A stretch of DNA of 64,000 bases from Oceanimonas pelagia (GCF_030849025.1 NZ_CP118224.1:852001-916000), one strand, 5' to 3'. Counted from the stretch's first letter, positions 27,579 through 38,298 are shown. A program made the numbers and translations. The notes: generated from the sequence alone by a model not told the origin.

Positions 27579-28583
27579 CTAAATGGCCAGTGCCGCGCTG
27601 CTTTCCCGTATCACCAGTGAGGGTTCCAGCGGCAGCAGGCGCCGGGGCGACGCCGGATCCTGTATGCGGGCCAGCAGGGTGTCTACCGCCAGCGCGCCCA
27701 GTTTCGCTTTGGGCTGCTCTATGCTGGTGAGGGCCGGCACCAGATAGCGGGCCAGCTCGATGTTGTCATAGCCCACCACCGAGATATCGCCGGGCACCGC
27801 GAGGCCGGCGTCGGCCAGGGCCCGCAGGGCACCGGCGGCCATCATGTCGTTGCAGGCAAACACCGCCGTGGGCCGCCCGGGCAGGGCCAGCAGACGCTCC
27901 ATGGCGGCCTTGCCGCCGGCCAGCTCAAAGCCACCGTCCACTATCCATTCCTGCCGTACCGTCAGCCCGGCGGCGGCCATGGCCGCCCGGAAGCCGGCCA
28001 GCCGCTCTTCGCTGGCGCGCTGGCCGGCGGGGCCGGTAATGCAGCCGATGCGGCGATGACCGAGCCCGAGCAGGTGCCCGGTGGCCAGCCGGCCCCCCTG
28101 CTGGCCCGAGTCCTTGATCAGATCGGCATCGAGATCCACCGGGCCCCAGTCGGCCAGCACCAGAGGCAGGCTGGCGTGGCGGTGAAAGGCGCCGTCGTTG
28201 AGCTTGGCCTGGGTGCACATGACGATCACGCCGTCCACCCGCTTTTGCTGCAGCATGTCGAGGCTGGCCCCCAGCCGTTCCCGGTCGCCCTGGGTGTTGC
28301 ACAGCACCAGGCTGTAGCCCAGCTCATAGCAGCGCTGCTCCACCCCCTGCACCACTTCGGCAAAAAACGGGTTGCTGCTGGAGCTGACCAGCATGCCGAG
28401 GGTGCGGGTCTGGTTGACCTTGAGGCCGCGGGCCAGCGCCGAAGGGGTGTAGTTCAGGGTGTCAATGGCCTGCTGTACCCGCCCGGTGATTTCCGGGCTG
28501 ACGAACCTTGTCTTGTTGAGCACATGGCTGACGGTGGAGGTGGATACCCGGGCCAGCCTGGCCACGTCCTTGATGGTGGCCAT
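27579..28583 (-). CDS. rbsR: Ribose operon repressor (LacI family)
   Basis: A 334-aa repressor. The LacI-type HTH reads MATIKDVARLARVSTSTVSHVLNKT in segments, with hinge PSALARGLK, then a periplasmic-binding-protein-like ribose domain. It is the last gene of rbsDACBKR. Its ATG overlaps the rbsK stop by one base (TAATG). An RbsR-like operator is present upstream of rbsD. Confidence 0.93.
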   Translation of the reverse strand: MATIKDVARLARVSTSTVSHVLNKTRFVSPEITGRVQQAIDTLNYTPSALARGLKVNQTRTLGMLVSSSSNPFFAEVVQGVEQRCYELGYSLVLCNTQGDRERLGASLDMLQQKRVDGVIVMCTQAKLNDGAFHRHASLPLVLADWGPVDLDADLIKDSGQQGGRLATGHLLGLGHRRIGCITGPAGQRASEERLAGFRAAMAAAGLTVRQEWIVDGGFELAGGKAAMERLLALPGRPTAVFACNDMMAAGALRALADAGLAVPGDISVVGYDNIELARYLVPALTSIEQPKAKLGALAVDTLLARIQDPASPRRLLPLEPSLVIRESSAALAI

Positions 28584-29494
28584 TAACCTTGCTCCAGCAA
28601 CGCCTCGATTTCGTCCCGGTAGGGCACCGAGGTCTGGGCGCCGGGGCGGGTCACGGAAATGGCCGCCGCCGCCTGAGCAAAGCGCACCGCCGGCTCCAGT
28701 GCCAGGCCCTGTTGCAGCGCGGCCAGCAGGGCGCCATTAAAGGTGTCGCCCGCCGCCGTGGTGTCCACCGCCTTGACCGCAAAACCGGGAATGCGCCGGC
28801 CCCGGCCCTGTTCGCTCAGCCACACGCCGCGGGCCCCAAGCGTGATGATCACGGTGTCAATGCCTTGCCGGTGCAGCGCCTGGGCGGCGGCGGCGGCGCC
28901 GGCCTCGTCCTGCACCGCCACCCCGGTGAGGCGTTCGGCTTCGGTCTCGTTGGGGGTGATCAGATCCACCAGCGCCAGCAGCTCGGCGGGCAGCGGTTGG
29001 GCGGGGGCGGGGTTGAGCACCACTTGTGCGCCCTGGGCCTTGGCGGTTTTGGCGGCGGCCAGGTTGGTTTCCAGCGGTATTTCCAGTTGCAGCAACAAGC
29101 GATCGCAAAACAGGGCGCTGGCATGGTTTTCCAGCCGCGCCGGCGTCAGGGCGGCGTTGGCGCCGGCGGCCAGGGCGATGGTGTTTTCGCCGGCGTCGTT
29201 CACCTGGATCAGCGCCACCCCGGTGTTGACCCCGGGGACGGTGTCGATGGCGCCGGTGTTAATGCCATCGGCGGCAAAACCCGCCAGCAGGTCTTTGGCC
29301 ATGGCATCGTCGCCCACACAGGCCACCAGCCGGGTGTCGGCGCCGGCGCGGGCGGCGGCCACCGCCTGGTTGGCGCCCTTGCCGCCGGGTACGATGCGGT
29401 AGTCGCTGCCGGTGAGGGTTTCGCCGGGGCGGGGAAACTGGGGCAGGTGGATCACGTGATCGATATTGATGCTGCCGGTTACGGTTAAGGTCAT
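28583..29494 (-). CDS. rbsK: Ribokinase
   Basis: A 303-aa PfkB-family kinase making ribose-5-phosphate. Motifs: GGKGANQAVAAARAGA (substrate side), and KAVDTTAAGDTFNGALL with the catalytic base D in the anion-hole motif. The ATG at 29494 is chosen; 12 upstream codons lie in a palindromic repeat. It is separated from rbsB by 131 bases that contain that repeat. Confidence 0.95.
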   Translation of the reverse strand: MTLTVTGSINIDHVIHLPQFPRPGETLTGSDYRIVPGGKGANQAVAAARAGADTRLVACVGDDAMAKDLLAGFAADGINTGAIDTVPGVNTGVALIQVNDAGENTIALAAGANAALTPARLENHASALFCDRLLLQLEIPLETNLAAAKTAKAQGAQVVLNPAPAQPLPAELLALVDLITPNETEAERLTGVAVQDEAGAAAAAQALHRQGIDTVIITLGARGVWLSEQGRGRRIPGFAVKAVDTTAAGDTFNGALLAALQQGLALEPAVRFAQAAAAISVTRPGAQTSVPYRDEIEALLEQG

Positions 29495-29525
29495 GCTGTT
29501 TGCTCTAAAATGCCTTGGCTGATAC

Positions 29526-29616
29526 GTCATTCACCGCGAAGGCGGGGATCCAGAGCCGACGGCACCGGATTTGAATCAGTGTCGTCCTCGTGGACTCCCG
29601 CCTGCGCGGAAGTGAC
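29526..29616. repeat. REP-like inverted pair inside the rbs operon
   Basis: Left unit GTCATTCACCGCGAAGGCGG; the right unit's reverse complement begins GTCACTTCCGCGCAGGCGGG. The two face each other across about 40 unique bases. The unit resembles the widespread GTCATTCCCGCGNAGGCGGGAATCCA palindrome. It sits between rbsB and rbsK, a place where such elements can protect the upstream mRNA end. Confidence 0.7.
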
Positions 29617-29625
29617 AAGAGAAAG

Positions 29626-30507
29626 TTACTTGCCGATCACCTGCAGCGGCACCGGAATATGGCTGGCCACGGTTTCGCCCTTCAGTACCCGGTCGGCGGT
29701 TTCCACCGCGATGGCGCCGATTTCACCGGGCTGCTGGGCGATGGTGGCGGCGAGGCGGCCGCCTTCCACCGCCTTGATGCCGTTTTCGGTGCCGTCAAAC
29801 CCCACGATCAGCACGTCTTTCTTGTTGGCGGCCTGCAGCGCGCGCATGGCGCCCAGGGCCATTTCGTCGTTCTGGGCGAACACCGCCTGCACCTCCGGGT
29901 TGCCGGTGAGCAGGTTTTCCATCACGTTCAGGCCCTTGGTGCGGTCAAAGTCGGCGGGCTGGCTGGCCAGCAGGGTAAAGCCGTGCTCGCTTACCGCCTG
30001 GGCAAAACCCTCGCCGCGCTCGCGGGCGGCGCTGGTGCCGGCAATGCCTTCCAGCTGGATCACGCGGGCGCTTGCGCCCACTCGCTCGGCGATAAAGTCG
30101 CCCGCCATTTTGCCGCCGGCCACGTTGTCGGAGGCGATATGGGACACCACCTCGCCCCGGCTGGCGGCGCGGTCCAGGGTCAGCACCGGCAGGCCGGCAC
30201 GGTTGGCCAAGCGAATGGCGTTGGCCACGGCGTCGGAGTCGGTGGGGTTGATCAGCAGCACCCTGGCGCCGCGCACACTCAGGTCTTCCACATTGGCCAG
30301 CTCCTTGGCGGGGTCGTTCTGGGAGTCGAGCACGATCAGCTTGTAACCCAGCTCGGCGGCCTTTTGCTCGGCGCCTTCCTTCATGGTCACGAAGAAGGGG
30401 TTGTTGAGGGTGGAAATCACCAGTGCCAGGGTGTCCTGGGCATAGGCGCCGGCGGTCAGGGTGGCGCTTACCAGCGCGGCGGACAGCAGGGAGGTCAGTT
30501 TTTTCAT
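29626..30507 (-). CDS. rbsB: D-ribose-binding periplasmic protein
   Basis: A 293-aa protein with a signal peptide (cleavage after GAYA, about residue 23). The binding domain matches Rbs[24 protein letters not shown] and [20 protein letters not shown] in parts, plus [17 protein letters not shown]. It delivers ribose to RbsAC and can signal to chemotaxis receptors. Same length class as E. coli RbsB (296). Confidence 0.95.
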   Translation of the reverse strand: MKKLTSLLSAALVSATLTAGAYAQDTLALVISTLNNPFFVTMKEGAEQKAAELGYKLIVLDSQNDPAKELANVEDLSVRGARVLLINPTDSDAVANAIRLANRAGLPVLTLDRAASRGEVVSHIASDNVAGGKMAGDFIAERVGASARVIQLEGIAGTSAARERGEGFAQAVSEHGFTLLASQPADFDRTKGLNVMENLLTGNPEVQAVFAQNDEMALGAMRALQAANKKDVLIVGFDGTENGIKAVEGGRLAATIAQQPGEIGAIAVETADRVLKGETVASHIPVPLQVIGK

Positions 30508-30532
30508 GATGCGTTTCCTTTCCTTGTGTGAG

Positions 30533-31498
30533 TTACTTGTTTTTGTTGTCGACCAGCACCGCCAGCAGGATCACCGAGGCCTTGGCGATCATCTGGTAGT
30601 AGGAAGACACGTCGAGCAGGTTGAGGGCGTTGTTGAGAAAGCCGATGATCAGGGCGCCGATCAGGGTGCCCATAATGGCGCCCCGGCCGCCGGCCAGACT
30701 GGTGCCACCCAGCACCACCGCGGCGATGGCGTCCAGCTCGTAGCTGGTGCCGGCGGTGGGCTGGGCCGACGACAGCCGGCTGGTGACGATAATGGCCGCC
30801 AGCGCCGACAGCATGCCGCAGATGGCATACACGCCCATCTTCACCCGGGCCACGTTGATGCCCGACAGCCGGGCCGCGGCCTCGTTGCCGCCCACCGCAT
30901 AGATATAGCGGCCAAAGCGGGTGTGGTTGAGCAGGTACCAGGCGCCGAGGAAGGTCAGGCCCATCAGCCACACCGGCACCGGAATGCCGAACACGTAACC
31001 GGTGCCGAACCAGGCGAACAGGTCGGCGGTATCGGTAAAGCCGGTGGAAATGGGCCGGCCGTCGGTATAGACCATGGTTACGCCGCGCAGCAGGGTCATG
31101 GTTACCAGGGTGGCAATAAAGGCCTGTACCCGGCCCTTGGCCACGATCACCCCGCTCACGCCGCCGAGTGCAAAGCCCGCCAGCAGCACCGCCGGCAGGG
31201 TGATGAACATGGACAGCTCCATCGACACCATGCTGGCGGCAAAGGCACCGCACAGGGCCAGCACCGAGCCCACGCTGAGATCGATGCCGGCGGTGAGGAT
31301 CACCAGGGTCATGCCCACGGCGATGATGGCGTTGACCGAGGTCTGGCGCAGAATGTTAAGCAGGTTGTCCACGGTAAAGAAGTTGGGGCTGAGCAGGGAG
31401 ACCACCCCAATCAGCAGGATCAGGGCGATCAGCGACTTCTGGGCGATCAGCCATTCCTTGCTGAACCAGCGACGGCCGGAATTGAGAGCGGTGTTCAT
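30533..31498 (-). CDS. rbsC: Ribose ABC transporter permease
   Basis: A 321-aa membrane protein, same length as E. coli RbsC, with the family motif [15 protein letters not shown] and the late EAA-like loop [18 protein letters not shown]. Its start overlaps the rbsA stop by 4 bases. Confidence 0.95.
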   Translation of the reverse strand: MNTALNSGRRWFSKEWLIAQKSLIALILLIGVVSLLSPNFFTVDNLLNILRQTSVNAIIAVGMTLVILTAGIDLSVGSVLALCGAFAASMVSMELSMFITLPAVLLAGFALGGVSGVIVAKGRVQAFIATLVTMTLLRGVTMVYTDGRPISTGFTDTADLFAWFGTGYVFGIPVPVWLMGLTFLGAWYLLNHTRFGRYIYAVGGNEAAARLSGINVARVKMGVYAICGMLSALAAIIVTSRLSSAQPTAGTSYELDAIAAVVLGGTSLAGGRGAIMGTLIGALIIGFLNNALNLLDVSSYYQMIAKASVILLAVLVDNKNK

Positions 31499-32997
31499 GC
31501 CATTTCCTCTTGTTGTGTCTGGCTCACGGCGGCGGCCAGCAGTTGTTCCTGAGTGGCCTCGGCGGCCTTGAATTCACCGGCAATGCGACCTTCGTGCATC
31601 ACCATAATGCGATCGCTGATGCCCAGCACTTCCGGCATGTCGGACGACAGCAGCAAAATGGCCATGCCCTGTTGCTTGAAGCGGTTGATCAGCTGGTAGA
31701 TTTCCTTTTTGGCGCCCACATCCACGCCCCGGGTGGGTTCGTCCAGGATCAGCACCCTGGGTTTGGTCATCAGCCCTTTGGCGATGGCCACCTTTTGCTG
31801 GTTGCCACCGGAGAGGTTGCCAATCAGCTGCTCCCGGCCCGGGGTCTTGATATTGAACAGGCGAATAAACTCGTCCACCGCACGGCGTTCGGCACCATGA
31901 TCGAGCTGGGGCCCCTTGCAGAAGTCCGCCAGCGCCGACAGGCTCATGTTGGCCTGCACCGACAGTCCCAGCACCAGGCCATCGCCCTTGCGGTCTTCGG
32001 AAATATAGGCAATGCCGGCCTCCAGCCCCTGGTGCGGGGTGCTGGCCTGGTAGGGCTGGCCCGCCAGGATGACGGTGCCGGCGTGGCGGCGCTCGGCGCC
32101 GCACAGAATGCGCGCCAGCTCGGTGCGGCCGGCGCCCATCAGTCCGGAAAAACCGAGAATTTCACCTTCCTTGAGGGTGAAGCTGACGTCCTTCACCCCG
32201 GCACCGGAAAGGGCCTCTACCCGCAGCACTTCCTTGCCGGCGTCCACCGCCAGGCGAGGGTACTGCTCGTCGAGGCGGCGACCCACCATCATTTCGATCA
32301 GCCGGTCCTCGTCGATGTCGGCCACCGCTTCCTCGCCAATCCACCTGCCGTCGCGCAGCACGGTAATGCGATCGCAGATTTCAAAAATTTCCGCCAGCCG
32401 GTGGGAGATATAGACGATGCCGCAGCCGGCCTGGCGCAGCTCTTCAATCACCCGGAACAGGGCCCGGGTTTCGGTGTCGGTGAGGGCGTCGGTGGGCTCG
32501 TCCATGATGATCACGTCGGCGTTGAACGACAGCGCCTTGGCGATCTCGACCATCTGCTGGGCACCAATGCTGAGGTTGCCCACCCGGGTGTTGGGCGAGT
32601 GCTTGATCTGCAGCCGGTCCAGCAGCCCCTGGGCGTCGGCGTAGAGCTTGCGCCAGTCGATTTTGCCAAAGGCATTCACCGGCTCACGGCCGAGAAAAAT
32701 GTTCTCGGCAATGGTCAGCTCCGGCAGCAGGTTCAGCTCCTGGTGAATAATGCCGATGCCGGCCTGTTGCGACTCGCGCGGGCCTTTAAAGCGGCGTTCC
32801 TCACCCCGGTAGCGAATGGTGCCGGCGTCGGCCTGATAAATGCCGGTGAGCACCTTCATCAGGGTGGACTTGCCGGCGCCGTTTTCGCCCATCAGGGCCA
32901 TCACCTGGCCCGCGTAAACATTGAGGCCGGCCTGATCCAGCGCCTTGACGCCGGGAAAGGCCTTGTCGATGCCGGAAAGAGACAATATCGGGTTCAT
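31495..32997 (-). CDS. rbsA: Ribose ABC transporter ATPase
   Basis: A 500-aa fusion of two ABC domains. The N-terminal domain has Walker [13 protein letters not shown] and signature [16 protein letters not shown]; the C-terminal domain has [15 protein letters not shown], and its Walker A is degenerate ([11 protein letters not shown]), as usual for monosaccharide ATPases. The ATG at 32997 is 8 bases after the rbsD stop. Confidence 0.95.
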   Translation of the reverse strand: MNPILSLSGIDKAFPGVKALDQAGLNVYAGQVMALMGENGAGKSTLMKVLTGIYQADAGTIRYRGEERRFKGPRESQQAGIGIIHQELNLLPELTIAENIFLGREPVNAFGKIDWRKLYADAQGLLDRLQIKHSPNTRVGNLSIGAQQMVEIAKALSFNADVIIMDEPTDALTDTETRALFRVIEELRQAGCGIVYISHRLAEIFEICDRITVLRDGRWIGEEAVADIDEDRLIEMMVGRRLDEQYPRLAVDAGKEVLRVEALSGAGVKDVSFTLKEGEILGFSGLMGAGRTELARILCGAERRHAGTVILAGQPYQASTPHQGLEAGIAYISEDRKGDGLVLGLSVQANMSLSALADFCKGPQLDHGAERRAVDEFIRLFNIKTPGREQLIGNLSGGNQQKVAIAKGLMTKPRVLILDEPTRGVDVGAKKEIYQLINRFKQQGMAILLLSSDMPEVLGISDRIMVMHEGRIAGEFKAAEATQEQLLAAAVSQTQQEEMA

Positions 32998-33005
32998 GGT
33001 TTTCC

Positions 33006-33425
33006 TCAGAAGGGCACGCCGGCGCACAGAAGAAGGTTGGCGTAGGGCGTGCATTCACCGGTGCGGATCACGGCCCGGCTGTGGCCGCTGCGCCGCTTGA
33101 ACTCGGCATGGCTGACATAGCCGACGGCAATGTCGCGACCCTGATCATGGGCGGCGTTGGCGATTTGTGCCAGCAGACGCCGGTGCAGATCCGGACTGGC
33201 CGTCTTGATTTCTTCCGCCAGCACCACGGCTTCCAGCTGCAGCTCGCAGAGCAGGGCGCCAAGGGTGCCTTCAAGGTCCGGCAGACCGGGACTGACCGCC
33301 AGATCGATACGCTCCACCCCGGCGGGCACCGGCAGGCCGGCATCCCCCAGGGTGATTTCGTCGGTATGGCCGAGGCTGGCCACGAGGGCGGAGAGGTGGC
33401 TGTTCAGCAGAGTGGTTTTTTTCAC
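33006..33425 (-). CDS. rbsD: D-ribose pyranase
   Basis: A 139-aa enzyme, equal to E. coli RbsD, interconverting ribopyranose and ribofuranose for ribokinase. Family features: [16 protein letters not shown] and the C-terminal [19 protein letters not shown]. The start is a GTG (33425): MKKTTLLN fits the family N-terminus, and open codons upstream run into the operator region. First gene of the rbs operon. Confidence 0.93.
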   Translation of the reverse strand: MKKTTLLNSHLSALVASLGHTDEITLGDAGLPVPAGVERIDLAVSPGLPDLEGTLGALLCELQLEAVVLAEEIKTASPDLHRRLLAQIANAAHDQGRDIAVGYVSHAEFKRRSGHSRAVIRTGECTPYANLLLCAGVPF

Positions 33426-33485
33426 GGTGGCGCCTTGACTGTGGGAGAAGAGATTTCTCCTGGTTGACCGAAAAATAACGGCGAA

Positions 33486-33507
33486 ACGGTTACGCAAACG
33501 ATTCGAT
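33486..33507 (-). promoter_or_regulatory. RbsR-type operator
   Basis: ACGGTTACGCAAACGATTCG resembles the LacI/PurR/RbsR class operator (ACGCAAACGTTTNCGT) around a central CG. It lies about 60-80 bases upstream of the rbsD start. rbsR in the same operon is the likely ligand. Confidence 0.6.
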
Positions 33508-33565
33508 GGCGGGATTTTAGGTAAAAACGCCGGCAATGTTAGTTGAATATATGCTTTGGACTTAA

Positions 33566-33587
33566 AACTGTGATCCAGATCGTGTTT
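33566..33587. promoter_or_regulatory. CRP site upstream of rbsD
   Basis: AACTGTGATCCAGATCGTGT: TGTGATCCAGATCGTG compares with the ideal TGTGATCTAGATCACA. It lies about 70 bases beyond the operator, as expected for a catabolite-activated sugar operon. Confidence 0.7.
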
Positions 33588-33740
33588 TGTCTTTTCACCG
33601 GTTGGGCAGCACAATATTCGTTTGTGTCCCGTTTTGGGCAGCGGCGAAGCGGGCGGGAAAAATACCGGTTCCTGGCTGCCTCGGGCGGGGTGAATTGGTA
33701 CACTGCGGGCCGCCGTTTTTTGCTTTAAACAGGTAATATT

Positions 33741-34511
33741 GTGACCGCCAGCCCGTTAACCACCGAATTCGACACCCTGCTTGCTCCCATTCACGACTTT
33801 CTGCACTGCGCCACGCCGGACGCCTGGATAGCCGAGGCACGCAAGCCCGAGCGGCTGGCGGTGCTGCTGGTGGATCACGCCAACTGCGAAATGAAGGCGG
33901 CGATGAGCGCCCACAGCCTGGTGCGCCGTTACTGCCTGCCCAGAGACAAGCGCAAGCTGCTGCCCAGCCTCGACTTTTACAAGTCCCTCGACGCCTTGCC
34001 GGAAAAGGGCGAAGTGCTGGGCAAGCAGACCCTGCTGGGGGACAACCGCCGGGTGTTTGACGAGCTGGCCAAGAACGATTTGCTGGTGAAAATGGTGCGG
34101 CTCATTCAGGAAGAGCTGCATCATTTCGAGCAGGTGCTGGAGATCATGCAGGCCCGTAATGTGGCCTACGACCCCCTGTCGGCGTCCCGCTATGCCAGGG
34201 GGCTGCTGGCCCATGTGCGCACCCATGAGCCGGCGGCCATGGTGGACAGGCTGATTATCGGCGCCTATATCGAGGCCCGCTCCTGCGAGCGCTTTGCCCG
34301 GCTGGCGCCCTTTCTGGATGAGGAGCTGAGCCGGTTCTATGTGTCGCTGCTGCGCTCGGAAGCCCGTCACTATCAGGACTACCTGACGCTGGCGCGGGAC
34401 TATGCCGGGGCAAGTATCGATGACCGGGTGGCATTTTTCGGTGAACGGGAAGCGGCGCTGATCCAGGCGCCCGACGGCCTGTTCCGCTTTCACAGCGGTG
34501 TGCCGGCCTGA
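33741..34511 (+). CDS. miaE: tRNA-(ms2io6A)-hydroxylase
   Basis: A 256-aa non-haem di-iron monooxygenase hydroxylating ms2i6A37 of tRNA to ms2io6A. Ferritin-like helices carry the iron ligands: HANCEMKAAMSAHSLVRRY, QEELHHFEQVLEIM, YIEARSCERFARL and LRSEARHYQDYL. Length fits the family (about 250). The start is a GTG at 33741. MiaE is patchy among gammaproteobacteria and acts after MiaA and MiaB. Confidence 0.93.
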   Translation: MTASPLTTEFDTLLAPIHDFLHCATPDAWIAEARKPERLAVLLVDHANCEMKAAMSAHSLVRRYCLPRDKRKLLPSLDFYKSLDALPEKGEVLGKQTLLGDNRRVFDELAKNDLLVKMVRLIQEELHHFEQVLEIMQARNVAYDPLSASRYARGLLAHVRTHEPAAMVDRLIIGAYIEARSCERFARLAPFLDEELSRFYVSLLRSEARHYQDYLTLARDYAGASIDDRVAFFGEREAALIQAPDGLFRFHSGVPA

Positions 34512-34517
34512 GCCATA

Positions 34518-34642
34518 TCACCATTCCCGTGAAGACGGGGACGGAGGGCCATTTAACCCACACCACCGTTTGTTTATTTCGGCATTAATACAGCAGGTTT
34601 AATGTCGTCTGCCCTGGATTTTCACTTCGCGGAAATGACGGG
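34518..34642. repeat. REP-like inverted pair between miaE and sapF
   Basis: Left unit TCACCATTCCCGTGAAGACG; the right unit's reverse complement begins CCCGTCATTTCCGCGAAGTG. Same motif and inverted layout as at 13096 and 29526, with about 70 unique bases between. It lies between convergent genes and is the most degenerate of the three. Confidence 0.6.
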
Positions 34643-34658
34643 GGTTGGGGCGGGCCCC

Positions 34659-35459
34659 TCAGTTCTTCGGCGGTTGCCAGCGGAATTCATTGTTGTAGCT
34701 TTGCAGCAGGCGTACCGCCTGCTCGCTTTGCGGATTGCTCAGCACCTTGTGGGTGGGGCCCGCTTCCACCACATGACCTTCGTGCATCAGAATGACCTGG
34801 TCGCTGATGTGACGCACCACCCCCAGATCGTTGGCCACCAGCACGTAAGACAGCCCCAGGTTTTCCTGCAGGCTCAGCAGCAGGTTGATGACCTGGGAGC
34901 GTACCGAAATGTCCAGGTTGGAAATGGCCTCGTCGGCGACGATGATGCTGGGTGAGAGGATCAGTGCCCGGGCCAGGGCCACCCGCTGTTTCTGCCCGGT
35001 GGAGATCATCTGCGGATAGAAGTGGTAGTGATCCGGCAGCAGTCCAACCATGCGCAGGGTGTCCAGCACCAGGGCTTCGCGCTGCTCGGCATCGAGCTCC
35101 GTGTTCAGCAGCAGGGGCGCGTCCAGGATCTGGCCAATGCGGCTGCGCGGGTTGAAGGCGGTGTTGGGATCCTGAAAAATCATGCGAATAAGCTGGCAGC
35201 GCTTTTTGTAGTCGCCGGCCTCGATTTTTTCCCCGTCGATAAAAATGCTGCCCTGGGTGGGGGGCAGCACGCCGGCCAGCACCTTGGCCAGGCTGCTTTT
35301 GCCCGAGCCGGCGTCGCCCATCAGCGCCAGGGTCTGGCCCCGCTCCAGGGTGAACGACAGCGGATAAAAGGCGGTTTTCACGGTTTTGCGAAACAGCCCG
35401 GAATGATTGACGAACACCTTGCTGAGGTTGTCCACCTTGAGCAGGGGCGGGCGGGTCAT
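34659..35459 (-). CDS. sapF: SapF ABC ATPase
   Basis: A 266-aa ATPase (E. coli 268). Walker [17 protein letters not shown], signature-like [15 protein letters not shown], Walker [13 protein letters not shown]. It powers the SapBC transporter. The start overlaps sapD by 4 bases; longer upstream sequence in this frame is sapD read out of frame. In E. coli Sap components export putrescine and support TrkH/TrkG; in pathogens they affect antimicrobial-peptide resistance. Confidence 0.93.
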   Translation of the reverse strand: MTRPPLLKVDNLSKVFVNHSGLFRKTVKTAFYPLSFTLERGQTLALMGDAGSGKSSLAKVLAGVLPPTQGSIFIDGEKIEAGDYKKRCQLIRMIFQDPNTAFNPRSRIGQILDAPLLLNTELDAEQREALVLDTLRMVGLLPDHYHFYPQMISTGQKQRVALARALILSPSIIVADEAISNLDISVRSQVINLLLSLQENLGLSYVLVANDLGVVRHISDQVILMHEGHVVEAGPTHKVLSNPQSEQAVRLLQSYNNEFRWQPPKN

Positions 35460-36457
35460 TTCTTTTTGCCCTCCGGCATGTTGAGGGGAAAGTGACAGTA
35501 ATAGCTCTGCCCCTTGTATTTGGCCAGCGGCGGCGCCACCACGCACTGGCGCTGGGCCCGCGGGCAGCGCGGCCCCAGCCGGCAGCCGATGGGCAGGCTC
35601 TGCAGCGGCGGGATCACGCCCGGCAAGGTATTCAGCCGGGACTTGTGGGGCAGGCTGCCGTCGAGATCCGGCATCATCTGCAGCAGGGCGGCGGTGTAGG
35701 GATGATGAGGCCGGGTCAGCAGCTGATCCCGGGTGCCCGACTCCACCGCCTGGCCGCAATACATGACGGTAATGTTGTGGGTTAGGTGGGCAAAGCTGGT
35801 GATGTCGTTGCCGATCAGCAAAATGGTGGTGCCCGACAGCTTGTTGACCCGCTCCAGCAGGCGGAATATCTGTGCCTGGTTGGTGGCTTCCATGGCGTTG
35901 GTGGGCTCGTCGGCCACCAGCAGCTTGGGCTGGTTGGCAATGGCCATGGCGATCATCACCTTCTGGCATTCGCCGTCGGAAAGCTGAAACGGGTAGGCGT
36001 TCATCACCATTTTGTGATCCCGTATGCCCACCCGGTGCAGCAGGCCAATGGCCTGATTGCGCCGCCAGTGCCAGCGTTGCCACCATTTGCCCTGAAAACT
36101 GCGGGACGGAATGGCCTCCACCAGCTGGGCGCCGATTTTTTCCGACGGATCCAGGCTGGTGGCGGGCTCCTGAAAGATCATCGCCATGTCCCGGCCCATC
36201 AGCAGCCGCCGCTCTTTGGGCGACAGGCTCTGCAGGTCCACGTTGTCCAGATACATGCGATCGGCGGTCACCCGCCAGGTGTCCCGGGCAATGCCCACTA
36301 TGGTCTGGGCCACCAGGCTCTTGCCCGAGCCCGACTCGCCCACCAGGCCGCGGATTTCCCCCTCGGCCAGGGTCAGGCTGAACTTGTCCACCGCCTTGAC
36401 CATGCCCTGGGGGGTGTCGATTTCAATGGTGAGATTGCGAATATCCAGCAGTGGCAT
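35456..36457 (-). CDS. sapD: SapD ABC ATPase
   Basis: A 333-aa ATPase with Walker [15 protein letters not shown] and an oligopeptide-type C-terminal segment including a cysteine motif ([14 protein letters not shown]). The signature is [15 protein letters not shown]. It pairs with SapF. Its ATG overlaps the sapC stop by one base. Confidence 0.93.
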   Translation of the reverse strand: MPLLDIRNLTIEIDTPQGMVKAVDKFSLTLAEGEIRGLVGESGSGKSLVAQTIVGIARDTWRVTADRMYLDNVDLQSLSPKERRLLMGRDMAMIFQEPATSLDPSEKIGAQLVEAIPSRSFQGKWWQRWHWRRNQAIGLLHRVGIRDHKMVMNAYPFQLSDGECQKVMIAMAIANQPKLLVADEPTNAMEATNQAQIFRLLERVNKLSGTTILLIGNDITSFAHLTHNITVMYCGQAVESGTRDQLLTRPHHPYTAALLQMMPDLDGSLPHKSRLNTLPGVIPPLQSLPIGCRLGPRCPRAQRQCVVAPPLAKYKGQSYYCHFPLNMPEGKKK

Positions 36458-37350
36458 CAGTCCATTACCTCGTTAATGGCCTGGCGCAGGCCTTCACCCA
36501 CCATGTTCACCACCAGCACGCTGAACAGAATGGCCAGCCCTGGCAGGGTCACGGTCCAGGGGGCCAGAAACACCAGATCCATGGCGTCCGACAGCATGGC
36601 GCCCCATTCCGGCTTGGGTGGCTGGGCGCCCAGGCCGAGAAAGCCCACGGCGGTGATGTCGAGCATGGCCGCCGACAGCGCCCGGGTGGTCTGGCTCACC
36701 AGGGTGTCGCTCAGATTGGGCACAATGCCAAAGCGCAGAATGCGCCAGGCATTGCCGCCGTCCAGGCGAATGGCGGTGATGTATTCCTTCTGCATTTCTT
36801 CCGACACCGAGTTGTAGGTGGCGCGAATGTACTGGGGAATGAGCGCCAGGGTAATGGCGATCAGGGTGTTGAACAGCCCCGGGCCGAGAATGGCCACAAA
36901 GATGATGGCCAGCAGCAGCGAGGGAATCGACAGCAAAGTGTCGAGCAGGTGATTGAGCACGCTGGCCTTGAGACCCCGGCTCATGCCGCCGAGAATTCCG
37001 ATGGCGCTGCCCGTCAGCAGCGCCACCATCACCACCAGCACGGCGTTGCCAAAGGTGAGCCGGGCGCCGTTAATCAGCCTGGAGAGCATGTCCCGGCCCA
37101 GATCATCGGTGCCGAGAAAAAAGTCCACATTGCCCTCATCGGCCCAGGACGGCGGCAGCAGCAGGGCCTCGCTGAACTGTTCATAGGGGGCGTAGGGGGC
37201 CAGCCAGGGGCCCAGCAGGGTAAGGAGGCACAGCATGCCCAGGCCCCACAGCCCCACCATGGCCAGGGTGTTCTTGCGAAACAGCTGCCAGGCCCGCTCC
37301 CGGGGCGAACGCACCTGTAACTCGGGATAGATGTTAGCCCTGGCTGGCAT
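36457..37350 (-). CDS. sapC: SapC permease
   Basis: A 297-aa inner-membrane permease of the Dpp/Opp C type (E. coli 296), with about six helices and the loop [28 protein letters not shown] (in parts). Its start overlaps the sapB 3' end by 17 bases. Confidence 0.93.
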   Translation of the reverse strand: MPARANIYPELQVRSPRERAWQLFRKNTLAMVGLWGLGMLCLLTLLGPWLAPYAPYEQFSEALLLPPSWADEGNVDFFLGTDDLGRDMLSRLINGARLTFGNAVLVVMVALLTGSAIGILGGMSRGLKASVLNHLLDTLLSIPSLLLAIIFVAILGPGLFNTLIAITLALIPQYIRATYNSVSEEMQKEYITAIRLDGGNAWRILRFGIVPNLSDTLVSQTTRALSAAMLDITAVGFLGLGAQPPKPEWGAMLSDAMDLVFLAPWTVTLPGLAILFSVLVVNMVGEGLRQAINEVMD

Positions 37351-38296
37351 AAATGGCCTTCCTTCTGATGGGGTAGATCAGGGTCGAGAGAATGTCCATG
37401 CCCACGCTGGCGACGATGGTAAAGGTGGCGATGGCCAGGGTGCCGCCCTTGATGGCGGCATAGTCCTGCAGCGAAATGCTGGTCACCAGCCAGCGTCCCA
37501 GACCTGGCCAGTCGAACACGATTTCGGTCATCATGGCCGAGGTCAGCACGGTGCCGAACTGCAGCCCCAGGGTGGGAATGGCCATGGGAAAGGCATTGCG
37601 CAGGCCGTGGCGCAGCACCACGTGGGTGTCGCTGAAGCCCTTGGTCAGGGCCGCGCGAATGTAATTCTGCTTGAGTACGTCCAGCAGGGCACTGCGAATT
37701 TGCCGGATCACTTCCGTGGTGGGCACGATGGCCAGCACCAGCGCCGGCAGCACCAGGTGGCGCAGGGCATCGACAAACGACTCCCACTTGTGGGGATGAT
37801 CGGTCAGCAGGGTGTCGATGGTCATGATGCCGGTGACCGGGGTGATGTCATAGAGCAGGCTGAGCTGGCCCGACACCGGCAGCCAGCCCAGGTGCAGGGA
37901 GAACAGCATCACCAGCAACAGCCCGAGCCAGAACACCGGCACCGAATAGCCCACCAGGGTGCCGGTGAGGATCAGGGTGTCCTGCCAGCGTCCCTGGCGC
38001 ACCGCCGCCAGGGTGCCCACCGGCACGCCCACCACCAGGGAGATCACAAAGGCCGCCAGGCACAGCTCCAGGGTGGCCGGGAAATACTGCCCCAGCGCCC
38101 CCAGCACCGGCAGCCCGGTGGCGCTGGACACACCGAAATCGCCCGCCAGCAGATCCTGCAGAAACAGCCAGTAACCGTGCCAGAAGTCGCCTTCGCCCTG
38201 TTGCAGCAGGCGAAACTCCAGGCCGTAGGCGATCAGGGTGAGCAGCAGCAGGGTGCTCACCAGCAGGTTGAAGCGTCGCAGCAGGTAAATCAGCAT
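37334..38296 (-). CDS. sapB: SapB permease
   Basis: A 320-aa permease of the Dpp/Opp B type (E. coli 321): MLIYLLRRFNLLVSTLLLL start, and cytoplasmic loop RSALLDVLKQNYIRAALTKGFSD (in parts). It starts 2 bases after the sapA stop. Confidence 0.93.
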   Translation of the reverse strand: MLIYLLRRFNLLVSTLLLLTLIAYGLEFRLLQQGEGDFWHGYWLFLQDLLAGDFGVSSATGLPVLGALGQYFPATLELCLAAFVISLVVGVPVGTLAAVRQGRWQDTLILTGTLVGYSVPVFWLGLLLVMLFSLHLGWLPVSGQLSLLYDITPVTGIMTIDTLLTDHPHKWESFVDALRHLVLPALVLAIVPTTEVIRQIRSALLDVLKQNYIRAALTKGFSDTHVVLRHGLRNAFPMAIPTLGLQFGTVLTSAMMTEIVFDWPGLGRWLVTSISLQDYAAIKGGTLAIATFTIVASVGMDILSTLIYPIRRKAIYASQG

Positions 38297-38298
38297 GG

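Larger units (their letters stand above)
33426..33740. promoter_or_regulatory. Divergent rbsD / miaE control region
   Basis: 315 bases without a gene. It holds, from rbsD outward, a LacI-family operator (33486-33507) and a strong CRP-like site (33566-33587), then the miaE promoter side. This layout fits ribose-inducible, glucose-repressed transcription of rbsDACBKR. Confidence 0.65.
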
